A stretch of DNA of 64,000 bases. Source: Streptococcus pneumoniae. Its GTDB lineage: Bacteria > Bacillota > Bacilli > Lactobacillales > Streptococcaceae. The notes beneath the pieces were generated by a model. It ran no database searches and was not told where the DNA came from. It saw nothing but the letters and a program-made list of their open reading frames with translations. This document shows positions 18,673-26,524 of this stretch, piece after piece. The DNA lies in the NCBI RefSeq assembly GCF_001096185.1, contig NZ_CRPU01000006.1:57208-121207 (forward strand). Reading direction: 5' to 3'. The translations under genes and the position numbers were made by a program. Each line of letters opens with the position of its first letter. The first letter of the stretch is position 1.

Positions 18673-19221
18673 TTACTTGATAGCATTAAGCAAGTCTTGA
18701 GTTTGTTTTTCAAGTGAATTTAGGACTGATTCTTCGAGAACCAATTTTCCGTCTGCCCAAGCAGAGTCATTAACACGTGCAGCAGTGAAATCACCAACGA
18801 CTTGTGTACGGATAAATGGCAAGAGGTCCTTGTAGATAGCAAAGAGTTGATCGTGACCTGCATTGGCTACAGATGATACTGTGACAAACTTGTCTTGAAG
18901 GGCAGAAGCGCCACGTGTATCAGACAAGTCAAGGGCACGAGATAGCCAGTCAAGCAAGTTCTTCACTGGCCCAGGAATTGAGTGATTATAAACTGGTGAG
19001 AAAATCCAGATGGCATCAGCAGCGAGAACTGCTTCACGAGCAGCAGCTACAGCTGGATGAGTTGGAACTTCCAAATCTTGGCTAAAGAGGGGAAGGGCTG
19101 AGTAATCAAGGTAGCTAACTTCTGCTTTACCAGCAAGTACTTTCTCAGCTTCGAGAGCCATTTGGTGGTTGAAAGAACCTTGACGTAGTGAACCGACGAT
19201 AAATAATACTTTTTTAGACAT
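18673..19221 (-). CDS. NADPH-dependent FMN reductase family flavoprotein
   Basis: 182 residues with a flavodoxin-like fold. The FMN phosphate loop is GSLRQGSFNHQMA near the N-terminus and the isoalloxazine-contact segment is SPVYNHSIPGPVKNLLDW. The family reduces FMN, quinones or azo dyes with NADPH. The - strand start has a good aaaggaga ribosome binding site. A palindrome sits in its 5' leader, 25 bases before the ATG, suggesting repressor control. Confidence 0.88.
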   Translation of the reverse strand: MSKKVLFIVGSLRQGSFNHQMALEAEKVLAGKAEVSYLDYSALPLFSQDLEVPTHPAVAAAREAVLAADAIWIFSPVYNHSIPGPVKNLLDWLSRALDLSDTRGASALQDKFVTVSSVANAGHDQLFAIYKDLLPFIRTQVVGDFTAARVNDSAWADGKLVLEESVLNSLEKQTQDLLNAIK

Positions 19222-19245
19222 GATGTGTCTCCTTTTTTTAAATTT

Positions 19246-19261
19246 ACGAGAATTTTCTCGT
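19246..19261. promoter_or_regulatory. Palindrome in the FMN reductase promoter region
   Basis: ACGAGAA-TT-TTCTCGT is a perfect 7+7 inverted repeat between the -10-like sequence and the ribosome binding site of the leftward reductase gene. A related palindrome occurs at the MFS promoter to the right. The 421-base spacer to that transporter otherwise holds its promoter and leader. Confidence 0.5.
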
Positions 19262-19433
19262 TGTTATAAAATATATTACAACAAAACAAGACAACTTGCA
19301 AGGAATTTGCTCAGAGTTTATTTGAAAATTAAAAAATTTCAGAAACTCTAGTCACTGGCAACTGGAAAAGTAAGAACTGTTTCTCTTAGATTCCGGGTTT
19401 CATTTGATTTTTGAAGAGTATTCCAATATTCTC

Positions 19434-19478
19434 TTGTAATATGATGACATAAGTGCTAAAATAAACGAGAAAACTCGT
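19434..19478 (+). promoter_or_regulatory. MFS transporter promoter with overlapping palindrome
   Basis: TTGTAA and TAAAAT (19457-19462) are separated by 17 bases, with TGC before the -10. The palindrome ACGAG-aaaa-CTCGT (19465-19478) covers the expected transcription start, a classic repressor position. Its arms match the outer arms of the palindrome before the FMN reductase gene. Confidence 0.55.
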
Positions 19479-19565
19479 AATAGAAACCGTAGAACGGCTA
19501 TTTTCCGGTATCATTTCATGAACAATTAAACAAACAATAATGGCATTTCAAGAATGCTTCTAAAA

Positions 19566-19637
19566 GGGGTGGAGATCATGTAAGGCACAAATTAACAAGT
19601 GACAGACAAAAGAAATACGAATACACTTGTTAAGGAG
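19566..19637 (+). promoter_or_regulatory. Leader with start-stop ORF and a hairpin at the ribosome binding site
   Basis: The MFS leader of about 170 bases holds a ribosome-binding-like ggggtggag followed by ATG-TAA (19578-19583), a minimal one-codon ORF. A perfect ten-base stem then follows, ttaacaagtg (19592-19601) with cacttgttaa (19624-19633), whose 3' arm ends at the first base of the aggag before the transporter ATG. This layout resembles translational attenuators of drug-resistance genes. Function is inference. Confidence 0.45.
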
Positions 19638-19642
19638 AAAAG

Positions 19643-20839
19643 ATGTTAATAAGAAATTATCGGAAAAATATTGGCCTGATGGCCGGAGTTGAGTTTTTTG
19701 CATTTCTAGGGATTACCAGTTTTTGGATTCTCTTTCTCAGTCAAAATGGTATGTCTCTTTGGCAGATTGGACTTCTGGAAAGTATTTTTCATACGACCAG
19801 TCTTCTCTGTGAAATTCCATCTGGAATGTTAGCTGACCGCTATTCCTATAAGACCAACCTTTATTTAAGTCGTATAGCAGGGATTCTGTCTTCTATTCTC
19901 ATGTTGGCTGGGCAGGGAAATTTTTGGATTTATGCACTAGCAATGGCTGTGAGTGCCTTGTCTTATAATTTTGATTCGGGAACAAGCGCAGCAATGGTCT
20001 ATGACTCGGCTGTAGAGGCTGGACTAAAGGAGCGTTATCTATCCATTTCGAGCTTCCTATCAGGAGTAGCAGAAGGAACTCGGTCTTTGGGGACAGTTTT
20101 GGCAGGATTTTTTGTCCATGGTCAATTGCACCTGACCTACTATATCATGATTGCCACTTCTATCATAGTTCTTTTCCTGATTTGGATGCTGAAAGAACCC
20201 AGTGTCAAGCTAGAAAAAGCTGATAGTGTGACCATGAAACAGATTATTTGGACTGTTAAGGAAGAGTTGCAGCGAAATCCTATGCTTTTCAACTGGATGA
20301 TTTTGTCTCAGATTGTCGGAACACTCATGTGCATGTTTTATTTTTACTATCAAAATCAGTTACCAGATTTAAGTGGTTGGCAAATTTCAGCAGTTATGCT
20401 ACTTGGTAGTCTCTTAAATATCGTCGCAGTCTATCTAGCGAGTAAGATTGGAAAGAAATATGCTGCCTTGAAGCTTTTCCCTGTCCTCGTCCTGTTGACT
20501 GGAGTCACCTATATGCTGTCCTACTTTGGAACACCTCTAATCTATATTTTGATTTATTTGATTAGTAATGCTCTATATGCTCTTTTTCAGCCGATTTTTG
20601 ATAACGATTTGCAAGAGCGCCTTCCAAGTGAAGTAAGGGCAACCATGCTGAGTGTCTACTCTATGATGTTTAGCCTGAGTATGATTGTGTTCTTCCCACT
20701 GACAGGGTGGTTGATTGACAATTTAGGCTTTGTAGTAACATTTCTTTATCTAGGATCCTTTTTAGTCATGATTAGCCTTCTACTGACTATATTTTTAGGA
20801 AAAATGGCTAAAAGAATGGATGATAAAATGATTCCATAG
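19643..20839 (+). CDS. Major facilitator superfamily transporter
   Basis: 398 residues with about 12 hydrophobic segments. The loop between segments 2 and 3 reads EIPSGMLADRYSYKTNL, the MFS motif A (G-x-L-A-D-R). The general resemblance is to drug-type efflux carriers of streptococci, but nothing in the sequence shows the substrate. Segment 11-12 contains PLTGWLIDNLGF. Translation starts at ATG behind aaggag. Its palindrome and structured leader suggest regulated expression. Confidence 0.8.
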   Translation: MLIRNYRKNIGLMAGVEFFAFLGITSFWILFLSQNGMSLWQIGLLESIFHTTSLLCEIPSGMLADRYSYKTNLYLSRIAGILSSILMLAGQGNFWIYALAMAVSALSYNFDSGTSAAMVYDSAVEAGLKERYLSISSFLSGVAEGTRSLGTVLAGFFVHGQLHLTYYIMIATSIIVLFLIWMLKEPSVKLEKADSVTMKQIIWTVKEELQRNPMLFNWMILSQIVGTLMCMFYFYYQNQLPDLSGWQISAVMLLGSLLNIVAVYLASKIGKKYAALKLFPVLVLLTGVTYMLSYFGTPLIYILIYLISNALYALFQPIFDNDLQERLPSEVRATMLSVYSMMFSLSMIVFFPLTGWLIDNLGFVVTFLYLGSFLVMISLLLTIFLGKMAKRMDDKMIP

Positions 20840-20854
20840 ATCAAAAAAATTACG

Positions 20855-20884
20855 AAAACTTGAGTACCAAGCTCAGGTTTTTTA
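20855..20884 (+). terminator. Rho-independent terminator
   Basis: An aaacttgag / ctcaggttt stem with a T-run lies 15 bases after the transporter stop. Confidence 0.75.
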
Positions 20885-20978
20885 ATAGGTTGATTTTGGA
20901 GCTGTCTTTACTTTTCTTGATCGGTTTTAATCAAGAAAAATCGGTTTGCTTTGAAGGGAGAAATAGAATTGGTTTCTT

Positions 20979-21083
20979 ATACTCAATGAAAATCAAAGAG
21001 CAAACTAGGAAGCTAGCCGCAGACAGTACTTGGGTACGGCAAGGCGAAGCTGACGTGGTTTGAATTTGATTTTCGAAGAGTAT
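20979..21083 (-). repeat. BOX element, short form without boxB
   Basis: Reverse orientation: it begins atactcaatgaaaatcaaag and ends gattttcgaagagtat. The middle has only a short joining hairpin (cagtacttgggtac). It lies 13 bases before the promoter of the DUF5590 gene. Confidence 0.92.
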
Positions 21084-21095
21084 TCTTGCATTCAC

Positions 21096-21124
21096 TTGTA
21101 ATAAAGCCTAATAGATGGTAAAAT
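21096..21124 (+). promoter_or_regulatory. Promoter of the DUF5590 gene, RNA start at a GTG
   Basis: TTGTAA and TAAAAT are separated by 17 bases. The -10 ends six bases before the GTG at 21131. About 40 bases around this -35, including the BOX tail, resemble the sequence upstream of the MFS promoter. Confidence 0.55.
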
Positions 21125-21130
21125 AGACGA

Positions 21131-21618
21131 GTGAAAAAAAGACAAAAAAAGCAAAAAATAATCTACTGTGGCAGTATGGTCTAGGGATGACGATTTTGCT
21201 TGTGGTTATCAGTGCTTCCTTTCTGTATCTGGTTGCTCTCGGTATGAAACCCTATCAAACAGCTAAAAGTGAAGGAGAAAAATTAGCTCAGCAGTATGCA
21301 GGATTAGAGCAGGCTGATCAGGTTGACTTATACAATGGCTTGGAATCTTATTACAGCGTTCTTGGTCGTAATAAACAGCAAGAAGCACTTGCTGTCCTGA
21401 TCGGAAAAGATGACCATAAGATTTACGTTTATCAGCTAAATCAGGGTGTTTCACAAGAAAAAGCAGCAGCTGTTTCTAAGGAAAAAGGAGCTGGCGAGAT
21501 TGACAAGATTACCTTTGGCCGTTATCAAGACAAGCCAATCTGGGAAGTCAAGTCAGGCTCTGATTTTTATCTAGTAGATTTTGAAACAGGAGCATTGGTC
21601 AATAAGGAGGGCCTATGA
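21131..21618 (+). CDS. DUF5590/YpmB-like membrane-anchored protein with N-terminal frameshift
   Basis: From ATG 21187 the frame gives 143 residues: one N-terminal membrane segment (TILLVVISASFLYLVAL) and an extracytoplasmic YpmB-like domain. No ribosome binding site precedes that ATG, and in-frame codons upstream encode a typical basic cytoplasmic tip but no start. A GTG at 21131, six bases after a promoter -10, opens a frame reading VKKRQKKQK that would join perfectly if the A6 run at 21153-21158 had one more A. The gene is therefore either frameshifted in this sequence, read by slippage on A-runs, or starts at 21187. It overlaps the aminotransferase start (ATGA). Confidence 0.65.
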
Positions 21619-22802
21619 AACTATCCAACCGTGTTTTAGAAATGGAAGAAAGTGTTACCTTGGCTGCTGGAGCCCGTGCCAAAGCACTGAAGGCTGAGGG
21701 AAGAGATATTTTGTCTCTAACCTTGGGTGAGCCAGATTTCACTACTCCAAAAAATATCCAAGATGCCGCCATTGCATCGATTCAAGATGGGCGTGCTTCT
21801 TTTTATACAGTAACCTCAGGCCTGCCAGAGCTCAAGGCAGCAGTCAATACCTACTTTGAGCGCTTTTACGGCTATTCTGTAGCGCCAAATCAAGTGACAG
21901 TAGCTGCTGGAGCCAAATATTCTCTCTATACCTTCTTTATGGCTGTGGTAAATCCAGGTGATGAAGTTATCATCCCAACCCCATACTGGGTCAGCTATGG
22001 AGATCAGGTCAAGATGGCAGAAGGTGTCCCAGTCTTTGTTCCTGCTAAGGAAGACAATCACTTTAAGGTAACTGTAGAGCAGTTAGAAGCAGCTCGCACA
22101 GACAAGACTAAGGTTTTGGTGCTGAATTCGCCATCCAATCCGACAGGTATGATTTATACTCGTGAAGAACTTTTTGCAATCGGAAACTGGGCTGTAGAAA
22201 AGGACATTCTCATCCTAGCAGATGATATCTATGGGCGCTTGGTCTATAATGGTCATGAGTTCACACCGATTTCTAGCCTATCGGAAGCGATTCGCAAGCA
22301 AACAGTGGTTATCAATGGTGTGTCTAAAGCTTATGCCATGACTGGTTGGCGTATTGGCTATGCCGTCGGAGAAGCAGACATTATCGCTGCTATGTCCAAG
22401 ATTGCAGGTCAAACAACCTCGAACCCGTCAGCAGTAGCCCAGTATGCAGCGGTTGAGGCCCTATCAGGCGAGCAAGATACTGTAGAAAGCATGCGTCAGG
22501 CCTTTGAAGAACGTCTTAATACCATCTATCCGCTTCTTGCGGAAGTGCCTGGTTTTGAAGTTGTCAAACCACAAGGAGCCTTCTATCTCTTTCCAAATGT
22601 TAAAAAAGCCATGGAGATGAAAGGCTATAGCGATGTAACAGCATTTACAACGGCTATTCTTGAAGAAGTTGGTCTAGCCTTGATTACAGGAGCAGGATTT
22701 GGAGCACCAGAAAATGTGCGCCTCAGCTATGCGACAGACCTAGACACGCTTAAAGAAGCAGTTAAACGCTTGAAAGCATTTATGGGTAGTGAGAATGATT
22801 GA
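21615..22802 (+). CDS. Aspartate aminotransferase family PLP enzyme
   Basis: A 395-residue class I/II aminotransferase. The PLP lysine lies in NGVSKAYAMTGWRIGY; the ring-stacking region is VAAGAKYSLY, and LNSPSNPTG and ADDIYGRLVY hold cofactor contacts. It transfers amino groups between aspartate and 2-oxoglutarate. The start overlaps the DUF5590 stop by four bases, and asnS follows after a VOC gene. Making aspartate next to its conversion to Asn-tRNA is a plausible link; this order is common in Firmicutes. Confidence 0.92.
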   Translation: MKLSNRVLEMEESVTLAAGARAKALKAEGRDILSLTLGEPDFTTPKNIQDAAIASIQDGRASFYTVTSGLPELKAAVNTYFERFYGYSVAPNQVTVAAGAKYSLYTFFMAVVNPGDEVIIPTPYWVSYGDQVKMAEGVPVFVPAKEDNHFKVTVEQLEAARTDKTKVLVLNSPSNPTGMIYTREELFAIGNWAVEKDILILADDIYGRLVYNGHEFTPISSLSEAIRKQTVVINGVSKAYAMTGWRIGYAVGEADIIAAMSKIAGQTTSNPSAVAQYAAVEALSGEQDTVESMRQAFEERLNTIYPLLAEVPGFEVVKPQGAFYLFPNVKKAMEMKGYSDVTAFTTAILEEVGLALITGAGFGAPENVRLSYATDLDTLKEAVKRLKAFMGSEND

Positions 22803-23160
22803 TCATTTTGAAATTAAGGTAAAGGATTTACAAATTTCGGAAGGATTTTATAGAAGATTTCTTGCCCCTTTGGGCTATAAATTGGCTTTTAAGACTAGTT
22901 CTCTAATCAGTTTTCTTGCCCCAAACAGCCCTCATCCTGGTGGTGATTTTTGGCTGGCTCAGGGGACACAAGATCCTATTCACTTTGCTTTCTTAGCAGA
23001 AAATAAGGAAGAAGTTCAGACTTGTTATGAGGCTGGTTTAGAGGCAGGTGGGCGAGACAATGGAGATCCTGGCTATCGCAGTGAGCATCCGATTTACTAC
23101 GCTGCTTTTGTGATTGACCCAGATGGGAACAATATAGAAGTGGTTTGCCATAAAGAATAA
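22795..23160 (+). CDS. VOC (glyoxalase/bleomycin resistance) superfamily protein
   Basis: 121 residues in one vicinal-oxygen-chelate module: an N-terminal [16 protein letters not shown] with the first metal His, and a C-terminal [14 protein letters not shown] with the Glu. It overlaps the aminotransferase end by eight bases. A GTG two codons earlier (22789) is an alternative start. Substrate unknown; many such proteins are lyases or metal-binding proteins. Confidence 0.82.
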   Translation: MIDHFEIKVKDLQISEGFYRRFLAPLGYKLAFKTSSLISFLAPNSPHPGGDFWLAQGTQDPIHFAFLAENKEEVQTCYEAGLEAGGRDNGDPGYRSEHPIYYAAFVIDPDGNNIEVVCHKE

Positions 23161-23179
23161 AAAAGAAAAAGGAAAAACA

Positions 23180-24523
23180 ATGACAAAACGTGTAACGATT
23201 ATTGATGTAAAAGACTATGTTGGTCAAGAAGTGACGATTGGAGCTTGGGTTGCTAACAAATCAGGAAAAGGGAAAATCGCCTTCTTGCAATTGCGCGATG
23301 GAACAGCCTTCTTCCAAGGTGTAGCCTTTAAACCAAACTTTGTAGAAAAATTTGGTGAAGAAGTGGGACTTGAGAAGTTTGATGTCATCAAACGTTTGAG
23401 CCAAGAAACTTCTGTTTATGTGACAGGTATTGTCAAAGAGGACGAACGTTCTAAATTTGGCTATGAGTTGGACATCACAGACATCGAAGTGATCGGTGAA
23501 TCTCAAGACTACCCAATTACACCAAAAGAACACGGAACAGACTTTTTGATGGACAACCGTCACTTGTGGCTTCGTTCTCGTAAGCAAGTAGCGGTGATGC
23601 AAATCCGTAACGCTATTATCTATGCGACTTATGAGTTTTTCGACAAGAACGGCTTCATGAAGTTTGACAGCCCAATTCTTTCAGGAAATGCAGCAGAGGA
23701 TTCAACAGAACTCTTTGAAACTGACTACTTCGGAACGCCAGCCTACTTGAGCCAATCAGGTCAGCTTTACCTAGAAGCAGGTGCGATGGCTCTTGGTCGT
23801 GTCTTTGACTTTGGTCCAGTATTCCGTGCTGAAAAATCAAAAACGCGCCGTCACTTGACTGAGTTCTGGATGATGGACGCAGAGTACTCCTACTTGACAC
23901 ATGATGAGTCGCTTGACTTGCAAGAAGCTTATGTAAAAGCTCTTCTTCAAGGTGTTCTTGACCGTGCGCCTCAAGCCTTGGAAACCTTGGAACGTGATAC
24001 AGAGCTCTTGAAACGCTACATTGCAGAGCCATTCAAACGCATCACTTACGATCAAGCCATTGACCTCTTGCAAGAGCATGAGAATGATGAAGATGCTGAC
24101 TACGAACATCTTGAGCATGGTGATGACTTTGGTTCACCACATGAAACTTGGATTTCAAACCACTTTGGTGTGCCAACATTTGTCATGAACTATCCAGCAG
24201 CCATCAAGGCCTTCTACATGAAACCAGTTCCTGGAAATCCAGAGCGCGTGCTTTGTGCAGACTTGCTTGCTCCAGAAGGCTATGGAGAAATCATCGGTGG
24301 GTCTATGCGTGAGGAAGACTATGATGCCCTTGTCGCTAAGATGGATGAACTTGGCATGGATCGTACAGAGTACGAATTCTACCTTGACCTTCGTAAATAC
24401 GGTACAGTTCCACACGGTGGATTTGGTATCGGTATCGAGCGTATGGTAACCTTCGCAGCAGGAACAAAACACATTCGCGAAGCTATTCCATTCCCACGTA
24501 TGTTGCACCGTATTAAACCATAA
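23180..24523 (+). CDS. asnS: Asparaginyl-tRNA synthetase
   Basis: A class IIb synthetase of 447 residues. The N-terminal OB-fold anticodon-binding domain (about 15-110) contains [21 protein letters not shown]. The catalytic core has motif 2 [21 protein letters not shown] and motif 3 [14 protein letters not shown]-dependent charging of tRNA-Asn in the cytosol. A strong purine-rich ribosome binding site precedes it. No T-box leader is visible. Confidence 0.97.
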   Translation: MTKRVTIIDVKDYVGQEVTIGAWVANKSGKGKIAFLQLRDGTAFFQGVAFKPNFVEKFGEEVGLEKFDVIKRLSQETSVYVTGIVKEDERSKFGYELDITDIEVIGESQDYPITPKEHGTDFLMDNRHLWLRSRKQVAVMQIRNAIIYATYEFFDKNGFMKFDSPILSGNAAEDSTELFETDYFGTPAYLSQSGQLYLEAGAMALGRVFDFGPVFRAEKSKTRRHLTEFWMMDAEYSYLTHDESLDLQEAYVKALLQGVLDRAPQALETLERDTELLKRYIAEPFKRITYDQAIDLLQEHENDEDADYEHLEHGDDFGSPHETWISNHFGVPTFVMNYPAAIKAFYMKPVPGNPERVLCADLLAPEGYGEIIGGSMREEDYDALVAKMDELGMDRTEYEFYLDLRKYGTVPHGGFGIGIERMVTFAAGTKHIREAIPFPRMLHRIKP

Positions 24524-24530
24524 GAACAGG

Positions 24531-24554
24531 AAAACGCCCATGTGGCGTTTTTTC
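24531..24554 (+). terminator. Rho-independent terminator after asnS
   Basis: An aaaacgcc / ggcgtttt hairpin is followed by further T. Confidence 0.85.
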
Positions 24555-24572
24555 AAATTTCAGAGTTTTTAC

Positions 24573-24601
24573 TTGCGTAAAAAATTGTTTTCTAGTATAA
24601 T
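24573..24601 (+). promoter_or_regulatory. Promoter of rpsF-ssb-rpsR
   Basis: TTGCGT and TATAAT (24596-24601) are separated by 17 bases. Confidence 0.75.
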
Positions 24602-24608
24602 AGTTTAT

Positions 24609-24660
24609 TGTGAGCGAACCTCACTTACCCCTTGCAAAGTCTTGGGGTCATTAGACCAAA
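24609..24660 (+). promoter_or_regulatory. Structured rpsF leader, candidate S6:S18 autoregulatory site
   Basis: Two hairpins follow the promoter: gtgag/ctcac, then acccc..tggggt around ttgcaaagtc. The S6:S18 dimer is known to bind leaders of this operon in many bacteria to limit its own synthesis. I could not verify the bulged CCG element of the consensus, so the assignment rests on position and structure. Confidence 0.45.
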
Positions 24661-24675
24661 AGGAGGAACATATCA

Positions 24676-24966
24676 ATGGCTAAATACGAAATTCTTTATA
24701 TCATTCGTCCAAACATTGAAGAAGAAGCTAAAAACGCTTTGGTAGCACGTTTTGACTCTATTTTGACTGACAACGGTGCAACTGTTGTTGAATCAAAAAC
24801 TTGGGAAAAACGTCGTCTTGCATACGAAATCCAAGATTTCCGTGAAGGACTTTACCACATCGTTAACGTTGAAGCAAACGACGATGCAGCTCTTAAAGAG
24901 TTTGACCGTCTTTCAAAAATCAACGCTGACATTCTTCGTCACATGATCGTCAAAATTGACGCGTAA
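24676..24966 (+). CDS. rpsF: Ribosomal protein bS6
   Basis: A 96-residue small-subunit protein with the family start [15 protein letters not shown] and the conserved [10 protein letters not shown] segment. It pairs with bS18 on the platform of the 30S subunit. Strong ribosome binding site (aggagg). The rpsF-ssb-rpsR order is the classic bacterial arrangement. Confidence 0.98.
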   Translation: MAKYEILYIIRPNIEEEAKNALVARFDSILTDNGATVVESKTWEKRRLAYEIQDFREGLYHIVNVEANDDAALKEFDRLSKINADILRHMIVKIDA

Positions 24967-24977
24967 GAAGGTAAACT

Positions 24978-25448
24978 ATGATTAACAATGTTGTACTTGT
25001 AGGGCGTATGACACGTGATGCTGAGTTGCGTTATACCCCATCAAATGTAGCAGTTGCGACTTTTACTCTTGCAGTAAACCGTACATTTAAGAGTCAAAAT
25101 GGCGAACGTGAGGCTGATTTTATCAATGTCGTTATGTGGCGTCAACAGGCTGAAAACCTAGCTAATTGGGCTAAAAAAGGCTCACTTATCGGGGTGACAG
25201 GTCGTATCCAGACTCGTAGTTACGATAACCAGCAAGGACAACGTGTCTACGTGACAGAGGTCGTGGCTGAGAATTTCCAAATGTTGGAAAGCCGTAGTGT
25301 GCGTGAAGGTCATACAGGTGGAGGTTACTCTGCCCCAACTGCAAACTATTCAGCACCTACAAATTCAGTACCAGACTTTTCACGTGATGAAAATCCATTT
25401 GGAGCAACAAATCCATTGGATATTTCAGATGATGATTTACCATTCTAA
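24978..25448 (+). CDS. ssb: Single-stranded DNA-binding protein
   Basis: 156 residues. The N-terminal OB-fold (about 1-105) opens [20 protein letters not shown] with FINVVMWR; a flexible Gly/Ser/Thr/Pro-rich linker follows, and the acidic tip DDDLPF recruits replication and repair partners. It lies between rpsF and rpsR. This is the essential replicative Ssb, not the competence-type SsbB, judging by locus and tail. Confidence 0.97.
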   Translation: MINNVVLVGRMTRDAELRYTPSNVAVATFTLAVNRTFKSQNGEREADFINVVMWRQQAENLANWAKKGSLIGVTGRIQTRSYDNQQGQRVYVTEVVAENFQMLESRSVREGHTGGGYSAPTANYSAPTNSVPDFSRDENPFGATNPLDISDDDLPF

Positions 25449-25479
25449 TGGACAAGTAAAATTATAAAGGAGAAAAAAC

Positions 25480-25719
25480 ATGGCTCAACAACGTCGTGGC
25501 GGATTCAAACGCCGTAAAAAAGTTGATTACATCGCAGCAAACAAAATTGAATATGTTGATTACAAAGATACTGAGCTTCTTAGCCGTTTCGTTTCAGAAC
25601 GTGGGAAAATTCTTCCTCGTCGTGTAACAGGAACTTCAGCTAAAAACCAACGTAAAGTAACAACAGCTATCAAACGCGCTCGCGTAATGGCTTTGATGCC
25701 TTTCGTAAACGAAGATTAA
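25480..25719 (+). CDS. rpsR: Ribosomal protein bS18
   Basis: A 79-residue basic protein with an N-terminal [13 protein letters not shown] and the core [15 protein letters not shown] typical of bS18. Its Zn-ribbon cysteines are absent, as is usual in this group. Last gene of the operon, with an array of terminators behind it. Confidence 0.98.
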   Translation: MAQQRRGGFKRRKKVDYIAANKIEYVDYKDTELLSRFVSERGKILPRRVTGTSAKNQRKVTTAIKRARVMALMPFVNED

Positions 25720-25723
25720 AGAA

Positions 25724-25869
25724 AAGACCCGGGTGGGTCTTTTTTTCAGGTCCGGGTGGACCTCTTTTTCACGAGTTTTGAAATGAAAGAGCGAGTTGGG
25801 GTCCAGTGGACCTCTTTTTCATGAGCTTGGAAACAAGAATGCGAATTAAGACCTCGACGGGTCTTTTTC
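25724..25869 (+). terminator. Four tandem terminator hairpins after rpsR
   Basis: Four short hairpins, each followed by five to seven T (some after one or two C), occur in 146 bases: aagaccc-gggt-gggtctt (25724), aggtcc-gggt-ggacct (25748), ggtcc-a-gtggacc (about 25799), and aagacc-tcgac-gggtctt (25848). Between hairpins 2-3 and 3-4 are related spacers (cacgagttttgaaatgaaag, catgagcttggaaacaagaa), so the array arose by repeated duplication of a unit of about 50 bases. Confidence 0.8.
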
Positions 25870-25897
25870 ACGAAATAGTTTTTTTCTGACCTTGGCG

Positions 25898-25906
25898 TGC
25901 TATAAT
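25898..25906 (+). promoter_or_regulatory. Extended -10 promoter of the GNAT gene
   Basis: TGC-TATAAT. The transcript would start near 25913, after the ATG at 25905, which rules that codon out as a start. Confidence 0.65.
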
Positions 25907-25940
25907 GGTAATAAAAAGAGTAAAGGTGGGTAAGTCAAAG

Positions 25941-26444
25941 ATGAATTGTACGATTAGAAATATGATTAAGTCTGATATTGAATCCTTATCTCATGGATTT
26001 ATGAATCAAGGTTGGCCTGGTAGAGAGGAAATTTTGGCTAGATATTTTCTGGAACAGAAAAGTGGGGAGAGAGAAGTCTTAGTTGCAGAGATTGATGGTG
26101 CTGTAGCGGGCTACGTTACCATTTTGCCCTCTGCTAAACATGGTCCTTTTGCAGAAGTCTATCCAGAATTATCAGATTTCAATGTCTTTGAGCCTTTTAG
26201 AAATCAAGGGATTGGGAATCAACTGCTAGAAGAAGCAGAAAAACGAGTCAAGTTTGTTTCGAGTAAGGTCACTCTTGGTGTAGGTTTGCACTTAGGCTAT
26301 GGTCCTGCCCAGAGATTGTATATCAGACGGGGCTACATTCCAGATGGGACAGGTGTATGGTATCGAAATCAACCCTTGGAAATGAATGCAACTAGCCAAA
26401 ATAATGATGATTTAGTTTTATACTTATCTAAGGACTTACAATAA
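25941..26444 (+). CDS. GNAT family N-acetyltransferase
   Basis: 167 residues with a single acetyltransferase fold. VAEIDGAVAGYVTI forms the central strands, and FRNQGIGNQLLEEAEKR is motif A that binds the acetyl-CoA pyrophosphate (Q/R-x-x-G-x-G/A). The ATG at 25941 has aaaggtggg ten bases upstream. The acceptor substrate cannot be told from sequence. It stands alone with its own promoter. Confidence 0.85.
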   Translation: MNCTIRNMIKSDIESLSHGFMNQGWPGREEILARYFLEQKSGEREVLVAEIDGAVAGYVTILPSAKHGPFAEVYPELSDFNVFEPFRNQGIGNQLLEEAEKRVKFVSSKVTLGVGLHLGYGPAQRLYIRRGYIPDGTGVWYRNQPLEMNATSQNNDDLVLYLSKDLQ

Positions 26445-26524
26445 AAACTGGAAACTTTTTGAAAATAGGGGATTTAGCTACTTTATGGTATAATGGAAAG
26501 AGTTAGATTGAAAGAGGTAGTGAG

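Noticed and set aside
20860-21063. A 67-codon open frame between the MFS terminator and the DUF5590 gene
   Set aside because: It begins in the terminator hairpin and its second half is translated BOX sequence; no ribosome binding site.
23161-23179. T-box leader for asnS
   Set aside because: Only 19 bases separate the upstream stop from the start, and no T-box sequence is seen before the aminotransferase operon.
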